Shown: in pieces, positions 16,159 to 26,960 of the stretch
How positions within the stretch are numbered: the stretch's first letter is position 1
How the letters are laid out: each line of letters begins with the position of its first letter
Assembly (NCBI GenBank): GCA_001896885.1
Contig: MKRJ01000026.1
Span: forward strand, 1 to 64,000
Source of the DNA: Rhizobiales bacterium 65-79
Lineage (GTDB): Bacteria; Pseudomonadota; Alphaproteobacteria; Rhizobiales; Rhizobiaceae
DNA: 64,000 nucleotides
Reading direction: 5' to 3'
The notes under the pieces: model-generated
The model's input: the letters and a program-made list of their open reading frames with translations, nothing else
Databases searched by the model: none
What the model was told of the DNA's origin: nothing
Program-made: the position numbers and the translations under genes

Positions 16159-16611
16159 ATGCGCATTTTCTCGCTCAGCGCGCTCGAATGCACCAAGCTG
16201 CTGGCTGAAAGCCGGCTCGGGCACCTCGCCTGCGCAAAGGATGGGCAGCCTTATGTCGTGCCGATCTATTTCGCCTATTCGGACAGTCACCTCTATGCGT
16301 TTTCGATGCCTGGCAAGAAGATCGAATGGATGCGGGCGAATCCGCGGGTCTCGGTCTTCGTCCACAGGCGCGGACGCGGCCGCGAGTGGAAAAGCGTTAT
16401 CGTGGACGGACGCTACGAGGAACTGCCGGACCGGATCGGCCACAAGCGCGACAGGGATCGCGCGTGGTCGCTGCTCAGCCGGCATGCGGATTGGTGGGAA
16501 CCGGGCGCCCTGAAGCCGGTCACGCCGCCCCTGTCCGGCCATTCCGAGCACATATTCTTCCGCATCCTCGTCGACGAGATTTCCGGCCGCCAGTCGAAGG
16601 AAGGCATGTAG
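16159..16611 (+). CDS. Pyridoxamine 5'-phosphate oxidase-like flavin-binding protein
   Basis: A 150-residue split-barrel protein of the PNPOx-like/NimA group. It begins with LLAESRLGHLACAKDGQPY and VVPIYFAY, the typical first strands of this fold, and has the central MPGKKIEWMRANPRVSVFV. It is likely to bind FMN or F420-type flavin, or possibly heme, and to carry out small-molecule reduction. The true substrate cannot be predicted. GGAGAC lies before the ATG. It is the third gene of the sigma factor-trxC operon, and such proteins are recurrent members of FNR/FixK regulons. Confidence 0.8.
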   Translation: MRIFSLSALECTKLLAESRLGHLACAKDGQPYVVPIYFAYSDSHLYAFSMPGKKIEWMRANPRVSVFVHRRGRGREWKSVIVDGRYEELPDRIGHKRDRDRAWSLLSRHADWWEPGALKPVTPPLSGHSEHIFFRILVDEISGRQSKEGM

Positions 16612-16626
16612 CCGCGCCGGGTTCGT

Positions 16627-16640
16627 TTGATCGAACGCAA
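16627..16640. promoter_or_regulatory. FixK/FNR-type box upstream of USP gene
   Basis: TTGATCGAACGCAA fits the relaxed consensus with a GCAA right half, 60 bp before the USP ATG at 16700. Confidence 0.55.
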
Positions 16641-16699
16641 TGCCCCGACAGGGCACGCTGGTAGAAGGGACATATTCGACCCTATCGAAGGTGTTTCCG

Positions 16700-17536
16700 A
16701 TGACATTCAAGACGATCCTGGCCGTGACCGGCCCCGGCCTCGGCGATGCCGACCTGAAACTCGCCGGCGCGCTTTGCGAAGAAGTCGAGGCGCATCTTGC
16801 CGTGCTCGTTGTGGCGCTCGCCGCGCCGCCGCCGATCGGCAGCTATGCCGCCGTCATCAACGATGCCTGGCTGGCGGAAAGAGAAGCCGACCAGAAGGCA
16901 TTGAAAGAGCGCATGCAGGCGGTTTCGAGCTTCCTGGCGTCCAGCCCGATCTCGGCCGACGTCACCGGCGAATACCAGGAAACGGGATGGGCCGATGAAA
17001 CCATCGGGCGGCGCGGCCGCTACGCCGACCTCACCGTTCTCGGCCCCGAAGGGCTTTCCTCCGGCGAACTGAAGGACAAGGTCATCGAGGGCGCATTGTT
17101 CCATTCGGGAAAGCCGCTTCTGCTCCTCCCCAAGGGCCACGCCGCTACCTTGAGGCCGAGGCGGGTCATGATCGCCTGGGATTCGAGCATCGAATCCTCG
17201 CAGGCGGTGGCGCAGTCGATGCCGCTCCTGGTCGGCGCCGAACAGGTCCGCCTGGTGCTGGTCGATCCTGTGGAGGGCGACCTGGACCAGGGCGCCGAAC
17301 CGGGCGCGGACGCCGCCACCTATCTCGCCCGCCACGGCGTCAAGGTGACGGTGGACCGCCTGCCAAGCCAGGGCCGGACCGTCGCGTCGGTTCTTGGCCA
17401 GCATGCGACCGACACGGCCGCCGATCTTCTGGTCATGGGCGCATATGGCCATTCCAGGCTGCGGCAGCGGATTTTCGGTGGCGTCACCAGCGCGATGGTC
17501 GAGGAACCGCCGCTTCCCGTGCTCATGGCCCGTTGA
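16700..17536 (+). CDS. Tandem-domain universal stress protein
   Basis: A 278-residue two-domain Usp protein. The first domain (MTFKTILAVTGPGLGDADLK) is diverged. The second carries ADLLVMGAYGHSRLRQRIFGGVTSAMV, the nucleotide-binding pattern. The ATG at 16700 has AAGG about 8 bases ahead; an earlier in-frame ATG at 16640 overlaps the FixK-type box and is unlikely. It would act in the cytoplasm during starvation or oxygen limitation. The kinase-fusion gene follows 41 bp downstream in the same direction and may share the transcript. Confidence 0.88.
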   Translation: MTFKTILAVTGPGLGDADLKLAGALCEEVEAHLAVLVVALAAPPPIGSYAAVINDAWLAEREADQKALKERMQAVSSFLASSPISADVTGEYQETGWADETIGRRGRYADLTVLGPEGLSSGELKDKVIEGALFHSGKPLLLLPKGHAATLRPRRVMIAWDSSIESSQAVAQSMPLLVGAEQVRLVLVDPVEGDLDQGAEPGADAATYLARHGVKVTVDRLPSQGRTVASVLGQHATDTAADLLVMGAYGHSRLRQRIFGGVTSAMVEEPPLPVLMAR

Positions 17537-17577
17537 GCCAGCCATCGCACGGCCTGTAGTTACCAGGAGTTTGTCCC

Positions 17578-19107
17578 TTGGGCCCAAACGAGCAGGCGGA
17601 CGCCATCGCCTTTCTCTCCGACCCCGGGACGCACAAGGGCGCGGCCGTCGAGACGATGGAGACCCACATCTCATACATCTTCCTGGCGGGCCGCTGCGCC
17701 TACAAGATGAAGCGCGCCGTCAGGCTGCCCTACGCCGATTTCTCGACGCCGGACCTCCGTCTCGCGACCTGCCGCAAGGAACTCGATCTCAATTCGAGGA
17801 CGGCTCCGGAGCTTTATCTCCGCGTGCGGCGCATCACCCACAGGGCCGACGGTACGCTCGAATTCGATGGCAGGGGCGAACTGGCCGACGCGGTCGTGGA
17901 GATGAAGCGCTTCGACCAGTCGGCCCTTTTCGACCGGATGGCGCAGGCGGGCACGCTCACCCCGGCATTGATGACCGAAACGGCGCGCGCAATCCTGCGC
18001 TTCCATCAGGGCGCGCCAATCGTGCATGCGGGAAGCGGCGCGGCCAATATCGAAGGCGTGCTCGACGTCAACCGCGCCGGCTTCGCAACCAGCCACGTCT
18101 TCACGGATTCGGAGGTGGATGCGTTCGACGCCTCGTTCCGGGCCGCGCTGGCACGCCACGCATCGCTTCTCGACCGCCGCGAGGCGGCCGGCAAGGTGCG
18201 CCGCTGCCATGGCGATTTGCACCTGCGCAACATCTGCCTTCTCGGCGGCGAGCCGCGCCTGTTCGACTGCATCGAGTTCAACGACAGGATCGCCACGATC
18301 GATGTCCTCTATGATCTCGCCTTCCTGCTGATGGATCTTTGGCATCGCGGCTTCCCCGAACTCGCCAATCTCGTCGCGAACCGCTACCTGGACGAGGCGG
18401 ACGACGAAGACGGCTTCGTACTCCTGCCTTTCTTCATGGCGGTCAGAGCGGCCGTGCGCGCCCATGTGACGGCGACCCAGGCGGAGGAGAGCGGCGACCC
18501 GTCCGGCAAGCTGGCAAGCGAGGCGCGAGCCTATTTCAGGCTTGCCTCGAAGCTCCTGGCGAAGCATCCGGCCCGGCTCATCGCCGTAGGCGGCCTGAGC
18601 GGCTCGGGCAAGACCACGGTCGCCGAGGCACTGGCCGCGCATGTCGGGGCTCCGCCCGGCGCCCGCATCGTCGAGAGCGACCGCATCCGCAAGGCCATGC
18701 ACGGAGTGCCGGTCGAGACGCGGCTGCCGGAAAAGGCATACCGCCCCGAGATATCCGAACGCGTCTATCGCGAAATGGCCTGGCGGGCCGTCCTGATCCT
18801 CTCGTCCGGGAGTCCGGTCGTCGCCGACGCCGTCTTCGACCGGGAGGCCGATCGCGAGCGCATCGAACAGGCGGCGAAGGAGCGTGCCCTGCCCTTCCTC
18901 GGCATATGGCTCGACGCGGCCCCCGACGTTCTCTGGCAGCGGGTCAGAGGGCGAAAGGGCGGCCCTTCTGACGCCACCATCGACATCCTGTCGCGGCAAT
19001 TGCAGCGCAACCCGGGCGCCATCGCCTGGCGGCGGCTCGACGCCGCCCGCACGCCGAAGGAAACGGTCGAGGCAATCCTCAAGCCTCCGGCCGAAGCGGC
19101 CGGATAG
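17578..19107 (+). CDS. Fusion of aminoglycoside-phosphotransferase-like kinase and P-loop ATPase
   Basis: A 509-residue protein. The N-terminal half is APH/choline-kinase-like, with the catalytic loop CHGDLHLRN and the metal-binding LFDCIEF. The C-terminal half is a zeta-toxin/gluconate-kinase-like P-loop domain with Walker A GGLSGSGKTT near residues 338-347. Proteins with this pairing are common in proteobacteria, but their substrate is not established; it is unlikely to be antibiotic resistance. I take TTG at 17578 as start because CAGGAG lies 8 bases before it and the family has this N-terminal region; ATG at 17656 is the alternative. It lies downstream of a USP gene and convergent with the acyl-CoA ligase gene. 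Confidence 0.78.
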   Translation: MGPNEQADAIAFLSDPGTHKGAAVETMETHISYIFLAGRCAYKMKRAVRLPYADFSTPDLRLATCRKELDLNSRTAPELYLRVRRITHRADGTLEFDGRGELADAVVEMKRFDQSALFDRMAQAGTLTPALMTETARAILRFHQGAPIVHAGSGAANIEGVLDVNRAGFATSHVFTDSEVDAFDASFRAALARHASLLDRREAAGKVRRCHGDLHLRNICLLGGEPRLFDCIEFNDRIATIDVLYDLAFLLMDLWHRGFPELANLVANRYLDEADDEDGFVLLPFFMAVRAAVRAHVTATQAEESGDPSGKLASEARAYFRLASKLLAKHPARLIAVGGLSGSGKTTVAEALAAHVGAPPGARIVESDRIRKAMHGVPVETRLPEKAYRPEISERVYREMAWRAVLILSSGSPVVADAVFDREADRERIEQAAKERALPFLGIWLDAAPDVLWQRVRGRKGGPSDATIDILSRQLQRNPGAIAWRRLDAARTPKETVEAILKPPAEAAG

Positions 19108-19112
19108 TTTTG

Positions 19113-21794
19113 TCAGCCAAGATCGAGCGCGACCAGCATCAGGCCTGGCTCGTCCGGCTGATGGCTCACGGTGAAGCCGAACTCACGGCACATCTTCAGC
19201 ATCGCCCTGTTCTCCTCCAGCACGATGCCTTCGATCCGCCCGATCTTCTCGGCCTTGGCATAGGCGATGATCTGCTGCAGCAATTGCCAGCCGATGCCGT
19301 GCCCTTGCAGGTCGCTGCGCACCAGCAGCGCGTATTCGCCCTTGGTGCGGTCGGGGTCGCAGGAGAGCCGGCCGACGCCGGCGAGGGCGCCGCTTGCCTG
19401 CTCCAGCGCCACGAAGGCCATGTCGCGGTCGTAGTCGAGCTGCGTGAGCCGCTTCAGCATCTCGTCGGGAAAGCCCTTGCGCGGCGCAAGGAAACGAAGC
19501 CGGACATCTCCGGCCGAGACTTTGGCGAAAAAGTCGGGGTAGAGCACAATATCGGCTGGCTTGATCGGCCTTATGAGGTAGTCGGCGCCGCCGCCTGAAA
19601 ACTCCTTCTCCCATTCCGCCGGATAGGGGCGGATCGCCAGCGCCGGGTTCGGCCCTTGCTCCTCGACGGCTCCGGGATCGATCTCGATGCGCGCATCGAG
19701 AGCTATGGCCCCCTCCACGTCGGCGAGCAGCGGGTTGATGTCCACCGACACGATACAGGGAAAATCGACGATCATCTGGGAGAGGCCGTTGAGCGCCGAG
19801 GCAATCGCCTTGCGGTCGGCCGGCTTGCGGTCGCGAAAGCCGGCGAGCAGGCGGCCGATGCGCGTGCGCCCCATCAGGTCGCCCGCCAGGACATCGTCGA
19901 GTGGCGGCAGGGCGACCGCCGTGTCGTCCATCACCTCGACCGCCACGCCGCCCGCGCCGAACAGAATGACTGGGCCGAAGATCGGGTCGCGGCTCATGCC
20001 GAGGATCAGTTCCTGCGCCTTTCTCCGCACCACCATGGGCTGGACGGCAAATCCCTCGATATCGGCTTCCGGAGCGTGCCGACGCACCCGATCCTCGATG
20101 GCGCGGGCGGCCTCTTCCGCCTGTTCGGCGGTCCCGATATCGAGCACCACGCCGCCTATGTCCGACTTGTGCGAGATCGACCGGGAAAGCAGCTTCACGA
20201 CCACCTTTTCCGCTGTCCCGAGCAGTTTCGTGGCGGCCCGCTTCGCTTTTGCCGGCGATTTCGCGACGATCGTTTCCGGCACCGGAATGCCGTAGGCGGC
20301 AATGGCGGCCTTCGCCTCAGGCTCGGTCAGCATGCGCCGGCCTTCCGCTGCCGCCTGGCGGAAGATGGCGAGAACGGCAGGGCGGTCCCCGGCGACATCC
20401 TCGCTGCGGCTCGAAGGGACGCGCATCAGCGCCTTCTGCGCCCGCGACCAGCCGGCGAGATAGGACAGCGCGCGCGCCGCATCTGACGGTGTCGCGAAGC
20501 TCGGTATCCCCGCGCCCTGAAGAATGCCACGCGCCTCACGCGCGGTATGCTCGCCGAGCCAGGAGGCAATCACAGGCTTGCCGCCGATCCGGCCGCCCTC
20601 GGCCAGTCCGGCGACGGCGCAAGCCGCCTCTACCGGCGAGGCGAGGCCGGTCGGGCAGTTCATAACCATCATCGCATCGACGCCTTGATCCGATGACACG
20701 AACTCCACCGCCGCCCGGTAGCGCTCGGGCGGCGCGTCGCCGATGATGTCGACGGGATTGGCGCGGGACCATGTCGGCGGAAGCGCCGCATCCAGCCGTT
20801 CGATCGTCGCCGGCGCCAGTTCCGCGAGCCTGCCCTGCCCTTCCACGATCTGGTCGACCGCCAGCACGCCGGCACCGCCGCCATTGGTGACGATGCCGAT
20901 GCGGGCACTCTCCAGCGTCGGAAAGCGCGCGGTGATCTCGGCCGCGTCGAACAGTTCGGCCAGCCCGTCGACGCGCAGGATGCCCGCCCGCGAAAGCGCC
21001 GCGTCGATCACCCTGTCCGCGCCCGAAAGCGCTCCGGTATGGGTGGCGGCCGCCTTAGCCGCCGCTTCGTGCCGGCCCGCCTTCACCGCGATCACCGGCT
21101 TGATGCGGGAGGCGGCACGCGCGGCCGACATGAATTTTCGCGGATTGGTGACCGTCTCCAGATACATGACGATGGCGCGCGCCTTGGCGTCGCCCGCCAG
21201 CATGTCCAGCCAGTCTCCGACATCCACATCCGCCATGTCGCCGAGCGAGACGATGTGGGAGAAGCCGACTCCATTGTCGGCCGCCCAGTCGATCAGCGAA
21301 GTGGCGATGGCGCCGGACTGCGACAGGAGCGCGATGTTGCCCGGCTCGGCCGCCATATGGGCGAAGCCGGCATTGAGCCTTGCCGGCGGTATCATCAGGC
21401 CGACCGTATTGGGGCCGATGATGCGGAACAGGTAAGGCTTGGCCGCATCGAGCATCGCCTGCCTGAGGCCGTTCTCGCGCGTCAGCCCGGCGGTGATGAC
21501 GACGGCGGCCCGGCAGCCTTTGGCGCCGAGATCGGAAACGATGCCCGGCACCGTCGCGGGCGGCGTGACGATGACGCCAAGGTCCGGCGCGGCCGGCAGT
21601 TCCGGGGCGCCGTGGTAGCAGCGCAGGCCGGCGACCTCGTCATATTTCGGGTTGACCGGCCAGATCCCTCCCTCGAAGCCGCCAGCAACGATGTTTTCCA
21701 TCACGATCCGGCCGACCGAGCCCTCGCGCGGCGAAGCGCCGAAGACGGCGAGCGACCTCGGGCGGACGGCGAATTCCAGATTGCGTATCGTCAT
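19113..21794 (-). CDS. ADP-forming acyl-CoA (acetate-CoA) ligase fused to GNAT acetyltransferase
   Basis: An 893-residue fusion. The order is CoA-binding Rossmann domain (about 1-130), succinyl-CoA-ligase-like domain, ATP-grasp domain (about 480-690) and C-terminal GNAT domain with the acetyl-CoA loop QGHGIGWQLL. The same build is found in Pat-type lysine acetyltransferases, where the ligase part is inactive. Here the His that is phosphorylated in active ADP-forming ligases appears to be kept (His252 in THTGALSG), so ATP formation from acetyl-CoA is possible. Start at 21794, with GGAG 8 bases ahead. Either protein acetylation or substrate-level ATP synthesis would suit oxygen limitation; sequence alone does not decide. 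Confidence 0.83.
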   Translation of the reverse strand: MTIRNLEFAVRPRSLAVFGASPREGSVGRIVMENIVAGGFEGGIWPVNPKYDEVAGLRCYHGAPELPAAPDLGVIVTPPATVPGIVSDLGAKGCRAAVVITAGLTRENGLRQAMLDAAKPYLFRIIGPNTVGLMIPPARLNAGFAHMAAEPGNIALLSQSGAIATSLIDWAADNGVGFSHIVSLGDMADVDVGDWLDMLAGDAKARAIVMYLETVTNPRKFMSAARAASRIKPVIAVKAGRHEAAAKAAATHTGALSGADRVIDAALSRAGILRVDGLAELFDAAEITARFPTLESARIGIVTNGGGAGVLAVDQIVEGQGRLAELAPATIERLDAALPPTWSRANPVDIIGDAPPERYRAAVEFVSSDQGVDAMMVMNCPTGLASPVEAACAVAGLAEGGRIGGKPVIASWLGEHTAREARGILQGAGIPSFATPSDAARALSYLAGWSRAQKALMRVPSSRSEDVAGDRPAVLAIFRQAAAEGRRMLTEPEAKAAIAAYGIPVPETIVAKSPAKAKRAATKLLGTAEKVVVKLLSRSISHKSDIGGVVLDIGTAEQAEEAARAIEDRVRRHAPEADIEGFAVQPMVVRRKAQELILGMSRDPIFGPVILFGAGGVAVEVMDDTAVALPPLDDVLAGDLMGRTRIGRLLAGFRDRKPADRKAIASALNGLSQMIVDFPCIVSVDINPLLADVEGAIALDARIEIDPGAVEEQGPNPALAIRPYPAEWEKEFSGGGADYLIRPIKPADIVLYPDFFAKVSAGDVRLRFLAPRKGFPDEMLKRLTQLDYDRDMAFVALEQASGALAGVGRLSCDPDRTKGEYALLVRSDLQGHGIGWQLLQQIIAYAKAEKIGRIEGIVLEENRAMLKMCREFGFTVSHQPDEPGLMLVALDLG

Positions 21795-21857
21795 GGCGGT
21801 CTCCAGTCTCGTCGGGTGACGACGATATAGTCCGGACATCAAGATAAGCGAACGGGC

Positions 21858-23791
<1,934 letters not shown>

Positions 23792-23792
<1 letters not shown>

Positions 23793-24628
23793 CAGTGCGC
23801 TATCAGGATCGGAAGTCGCAGGTCGCGCAGGACGCCTTCCGTCGCCCCGCCGAGAACAAAATCGCGCACACGCGTATGGCCATAACCGCCCATCACCAAA
23901 AGGCCGGCGCCGCTCTGGATGGCATTTTCCTGCAGGGTGACCGCGATATCGCCGCCGTCATTCAGGGCGGCAAGCGATTCGGCGGGAAGGCCGCGCCCTT
24001 GCAGGCCCCCGGCGAAGCGGACGCCGGGATTTTCTTCCCGAAGCTCCTTTTCGTCGGTCACCGTGATCACCGATATCCTGGACGCGCGCCTCAATAGCGG
24101 GGCGGCGTCGGCTACGGCCCTTGCCGCTACCCGGCTGCCATCCCATGCGATCGCCACATGATCGAAGGGCGCCGGCTTGACCGAGCCGGGAAGCAGGATC
24201 GCCGGACGGCCGGAACCGAAAATGATGTCTTCGGCCAATTTGTGGAAGCCCTGGCTGGCCGCCTCCCAGCCGATCAGCGCCCAGTCGAAATAACGCGCGC
24301 GCTCCGCCGCAAGGGCGCCAACTTGCCCCAGGGGTGTATCCAACCGATCCGCAACGAACTTGACACCGGCGAGTTTGGCCTGATCCGCCGCGATGCGAAG
24401 TATGTCCTCGCCATGCTTGCGGCTTCTCGAATTTCCTAGCCGGATCAGTTCGGGCGTAGTCAGAAGAAATCTGGAGAGCGCGTTGGATAGCGGAGGTATC
24501 TGTACATTGATCGCCAGCGCATGCGCTTCCATGTCGAGCCGCGCCGCCACGATCATGGCATTCATCACGACGCGCGGCAAAATGGGGTCGGGATATGGCA
24601 CGAGCGGCAGGAAGGCCTGGAGATTCAC
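23792..24628 (-). CDS. Tandem-domain universal stress protein
   Basis: A 278-residue two-domain Usp protein. The C-terminal half holds LLVMGGYGHTRVRDFVLGGAT, the nucleotide-binding pattern, while the N-terminal half is diverged and starts MNLQAFLPLVPYPDP. It is the first gene of an operon with the heavy-metal P-ATPase, whose start codon overlaps this stop. A full FixK-type box lies 63 bp before the ATG. It is less similar to the paralogues at 5119 and 40569 than those are to each other. Confidence 0.87.
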
Positions 24629-24690
24629 GGTCGAGTTCCCGGTCGGAAGTCTGAGGCGACGACATTGAGCTTAGAGCCTGCCCGGTTACC

Positions 24691-24704
24691 TTGACGGGGA
24701 TCAA
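24691..24704. promoter_or_regulatory. FixK/FNR-type box upstream of USP/P-ATPase operon
   Basis: TTGACGGGGATCAA is a full palindromic match, 63 bp before the minus-strand USP start at 24628. Confidence 0.68.
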
Positions 24705-24796
24705 TTGCCTGCCCGCGGGCCGCATGAAGGGCGTGACGCCGATCAAGACACGGACTCGATCGCGCTGTCCGGGGATGCCTTCCGAAAACCCCTCGC

Positions 24797-24810
24797 TTGA
24801 TCCAGATCAA
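24797..24810. promoter_or_regulatory. FixK/FNR-type box upstream of cytochrome c gene
   Basis: TTGATCCAGATCAA is a full match, 57 bp before the ATG at 24867. With a class II spacing the transcript would begin near 24845, which favours this start codon. Confidence 0.68.
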
Positions 24811-24866
24811 CGCGACGCAGCGCGAATGGCCTAGAAACGGTAACCGGGCCTTTGTCGGGGAGCGGT

Positions 24867-25262
24867 ATGCCTGAGCTATCTGACCTGATCTACCGCTTCG
24901 GGAATAGGACAGAGAAGGCGGCCAGCCCGTACCACAAACTGGCAATGTCCAAACCGGCAGTCGGTCTGGCCATGGCGCTGGTCGCGGCTACCCCCGCCAC
25001 CGCCGACTCCCGCATTTCGAGGGGCGAAGCCCTGGTCAAAGCCAACTGCGCCCGTTGCCATGCTGTCGGGCGCAGCGATGAGAGCCACCACCCGGACGCG
25101 CCGCCGTTTCGGACGTTGTCGCGGCGGTATCCGCTCCAGGATTTGGAAGAGGCGCTGGCCGAGGGCATCTCGACCGGCCATCCCGACATGCCGGAATTCA
25201 TCGCCGAGCCGGACCAGATAGATGCGATGCTCGCCTATATCGGGAGCTTGAAGGAAAAATGA
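24867..25262 (+). CDS. Small c-type cytochrome
   Basis: A monoheme cytochrome c of 131 residues, with the heme motif CARCH and a Met-containing C-terminal part (HPDMPEF) that may supply the sixth ligand. A hydrophobic stretch (AVGLAMALVAATPATA) just before the heme domain looks like a signal peptide ending at ATA-DS. Start is uncertain: ATG at 24867 has GGGGAG 6 bases ahead and fits the promoter. ATG at 24945 would give a textbook short signal peptide but has no visible ribosome site. It is exported to the periplasm, probably to carry electrons to a terminal reductase or oxidase. Nudix and b561 genes follow. Confidence 0.8.
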   Translation: MPELSDLIYRFGNRTEKAASPYHKLAMSKPAVGLAMALVAATPATADSRISRGEALVKANCARCHAVGRSDESHHPDAPPFRTLSRRYPLQDLEEALAEGISTGHPDMPEFIAEPDQIDAMLAYIGSLKEK

Positions 25263-25305
25263 ATCGGAAAGGCGCCGACACCTCGGTGGCGACGGGATTG
25301 TAGGC

Positions 25306-25869
25306 ATGACCAGACGCAGCGCGGGGATCCTGGCATACCGGCGTCGGGATTCCCTGGAAGTTCTTCTCGGGCATCCCGGCGGGCCGTTCTGGAGCCGCCG
25401 CGATGAGGGATCCTGGTCGATCCTGAAGGGCGAATATGATGAGGGCGAGGACCCGGAGGCGGCCGCACGACGCGAATTCAACGAAGAGACGGGATGGGTG
25501 GTGACCGGTCCGGTCGAGCCGCTCGGCGAAATCAGGCAGCGCGGCGGAAAGATCGTCACCGCCTACGCCGCCGAAGCGGATTTCGATCCGGCAATGCTCG
25601 TCAGCAACATTTTCACGCTGGAATGGCCGCCGAGAAGCAGCCGGATGCGGTCGTTTCCGGAAATCGATCGCGTGCAATGGTTCACCTTGGCGGAAGCCGG
25701 ATCGAAGGTCGTCCCCGGCCAGGCGGGATTCCTTGATCGGCTGGCGGCGGGCCTGCCGCGTGCCCGCACCGACCCGCAGTCGCCCGGTTCCACCGTCGTC
25801 GCATCGGCGCAAGCTCCGGCGCCTGCGGTTCGCAAGCCCCGCGCCGCCCCTGGAAATAGTGAAGAATAG
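25306..25869 (+). CDS. Nudix hydrolase
   Basis: A 187-residue hydrolase with a perfect Nudix box, GEYDEGEDPEAAARREFNEE followed by TGW (GX5EX7REUXEEXGU), near residues 45-67. The opening SAGILAYRRRDSLEVLL and GGPFWSRRDEGSW are typical of a Nudix group often called NTP pyrophosphohydrolase. It would cleave nucleoside diphosphate-linked compounds in the cytoplasm; the exact substrate is unknown. It lies 43 bp after the cytochrome c gene and 34 bp before the cytochrome b561 gene, so it is probably in the same FixK-driven transcript. The Pro/Ala-rich tail looks disordered. Confidence 0.88.
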   Translation: MTRRSAGILAYRRRDSLEVLLGHPGGPFWSRRDEGSWSILKGEYDEGEDPEAAARREFNEETGWVVTGPVEPLGEIRQRGGKIVTAYAAEADFDPAMLVSNIFTLEWPPRSSRMRSFPEIDRVQWFTLAEAGSKVVPGQAGFLDRLAAGLPRARTDPQSPGSTVVASAQAPAPAVRKPRAAPGNSEE

Positions 25870-25903
25870 CCGCCGAAGAGGCATGAAAGGACGCTGAACC
25901 GGA

Positions 25904-26431
25904 ATGATTTCGAGGAATAGTCATGTCGTTCGTTACTCGACGGTGATGATCGCCGTTCACTGGATGACGGCTTTTCTGATCATGGCGGCCTGGATCACCT
26001 CGGAAGGCGGCCGGCACGTCGTCGCGAACCCGCCTTTGCTGCATTTCTCGTTTGGATTGGCGGTTCTCGTCCTCGTAGTCCCTCGGCTTGTCTTGCATTT
26101 CCTCGGCCAGACGCCGCCGGCTCTCGATGAACATCGCCCGGGCCTCGCGCTCGCAGCCAGGATCGGCCATGCCGTGCTCTACGCATTCCTGATCGGCTTG
26201 CCGCTCAGCGGCTGGTATGCCGCCTCGCGCCTTGGGGTTTCCGTGTCCTTCTTCGGCATCGGTCTGCCGGCAATCGCAGCGCCGGTTCAGGGCGCGCCCG
26301 GGCTAATCGCGGAAATCCACGAGAACGCCGGCACGGTGATCCTCTACCTTGCCGGCCTCCATGTTCTGATGGCGGGCTGGCATCATTTCGTCTTCCGCGA
26401 CGGCACATTGCGCCGGATGAGCCCGTTCTGA
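25904..26431 (+). CDS. Cytochrome b561 family membrane protein
   Basis: A 175-residue inner-membrane diheme cytochrome b of the b561 type. Four membrane segments carry the expected His residues: AVHWMTAF, LLHFSFGLAVL, RIGHAVLYAFLIGLPLSGW and GLHVLMAGWHH. Such proteins move electrons from quinol to a periplasmic partner or oxidise superoxide. Lying in the same unit as a periplasmic cytochrome c, it could form a small quinol-to-cytochrome branch. That pairing is inference. No separate regulatory site is visible in front of it. Confidence 0.88.
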   Translation: MISRNSHVVRYSTVMIAVHWMTAFLIMAAWITSEGGRHVVANPPLLHFSFGLAVLVLVVPRLVLHFLGQTPPALDEHRPGLALAARIGHAVLYAFLIGLPLSGWYAASRLGVSVSFFGIGLPAIAAPVQGAPGLIAEIHENAGTVILYLAGLHVLMAGWHHFVFRDGTLRRMSPF

Positions 26432-26465
26432 GCAAACCTCCCTGCGCTCCCCGGATCGATCTCGT

Positions 26466-26479
26466 TTGACGCCGATCAA
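26466..26479. promoter_or_regulatory. FixK/FNR-type box upstream of small gene/USP pair
   Basis: TTGACGCCGATCAA is a full match, 49 bp before the ATG at 26528. Confidence 0.67.
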
Positions 26480-26527
26480 GGCGCGGCGGGAGCGGCCGTG
26501 CATTGATAGGCTCAAAGGAGAACGGGC

Positions 26528-26914
26528 ATGACCGAAGCGAAGGATCTGGCGCCGAACTTCCGTCACGTGAGGCTGCTTCTCGCGCGTGCGAAAGAGCACC
26601 CTGCCGGCGAGCCCAACGAGGGCTACGATCTTCTCGTGCCGCTCGACAAGGACGGGCGGCTCGACGCCGATACATGGAGAAGGCACCAGTCGGCCTGCCG
26701 TGTCCGCCACTTCACCGAGGAAGGCGACGCACGCATCGGCCGCCTGAGGCGCAAGCCCGGCGGACAGTGGTATTTCGACTACGAACCGGGCGAGAGCGAC
26801 GACGAGATCGGGTTTCGCCTCGGAGAAGAGCGTTTCATGACCGGCGAATACATATCGGTCGGCCACGCGCGGACGATGCGCACCTATCAGGTGGCGCGCG
26901 TCGAGAAACCCTGA
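26528..26914 (+). CDS. Uncharacterised 128-residue protein, first gene of a FixK-box operon
   Basis: I do not recognise this protein. It is soluble, has many charged residues and lacks a signal peptide or membrane segment. Visible parts are FRHVRLLLARAKEHPAGEP, YDLLVPLDKDGRLDADTW, RVRHF, GGQWYFDYEPG and DEIGFRLGEERFMTGEYISV, suggesting a beta-rich compact domain. AAAGGAG lies about 7 bases before the ATG. A full FixK-type box is 49 bp upstream, and a USP gene follows 46 bp downstream in the same direction. Its place in the regulon points to a low-oxygen role; no reaction can be suggested. Confidence 0.72.
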   Translation: MTEAKDLAPNFRHVRLLLARAKEHPAGEPNEGYDLLVPLDKDGRLDADTWRRHQSACRVRHFTEEGDARIGRLRRKPGGQWYFDYEPGESDDEIGFRLGEERFMTGEYISVGHARTMRTYQVARVEKP

Positions 26915-26960
26915 GCGGTTCAGCTTCATGCACAGATTTCACGAAAAGCGGGAGAGGGAG

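Noticed and set aside
17578..18560. Antibiotic resistance by an aminoglycoside phosphotransferase
   Set aside because: The APH-like half is fused to a P-loop domain in a common housekeeping-type family with no link to drug resistance.
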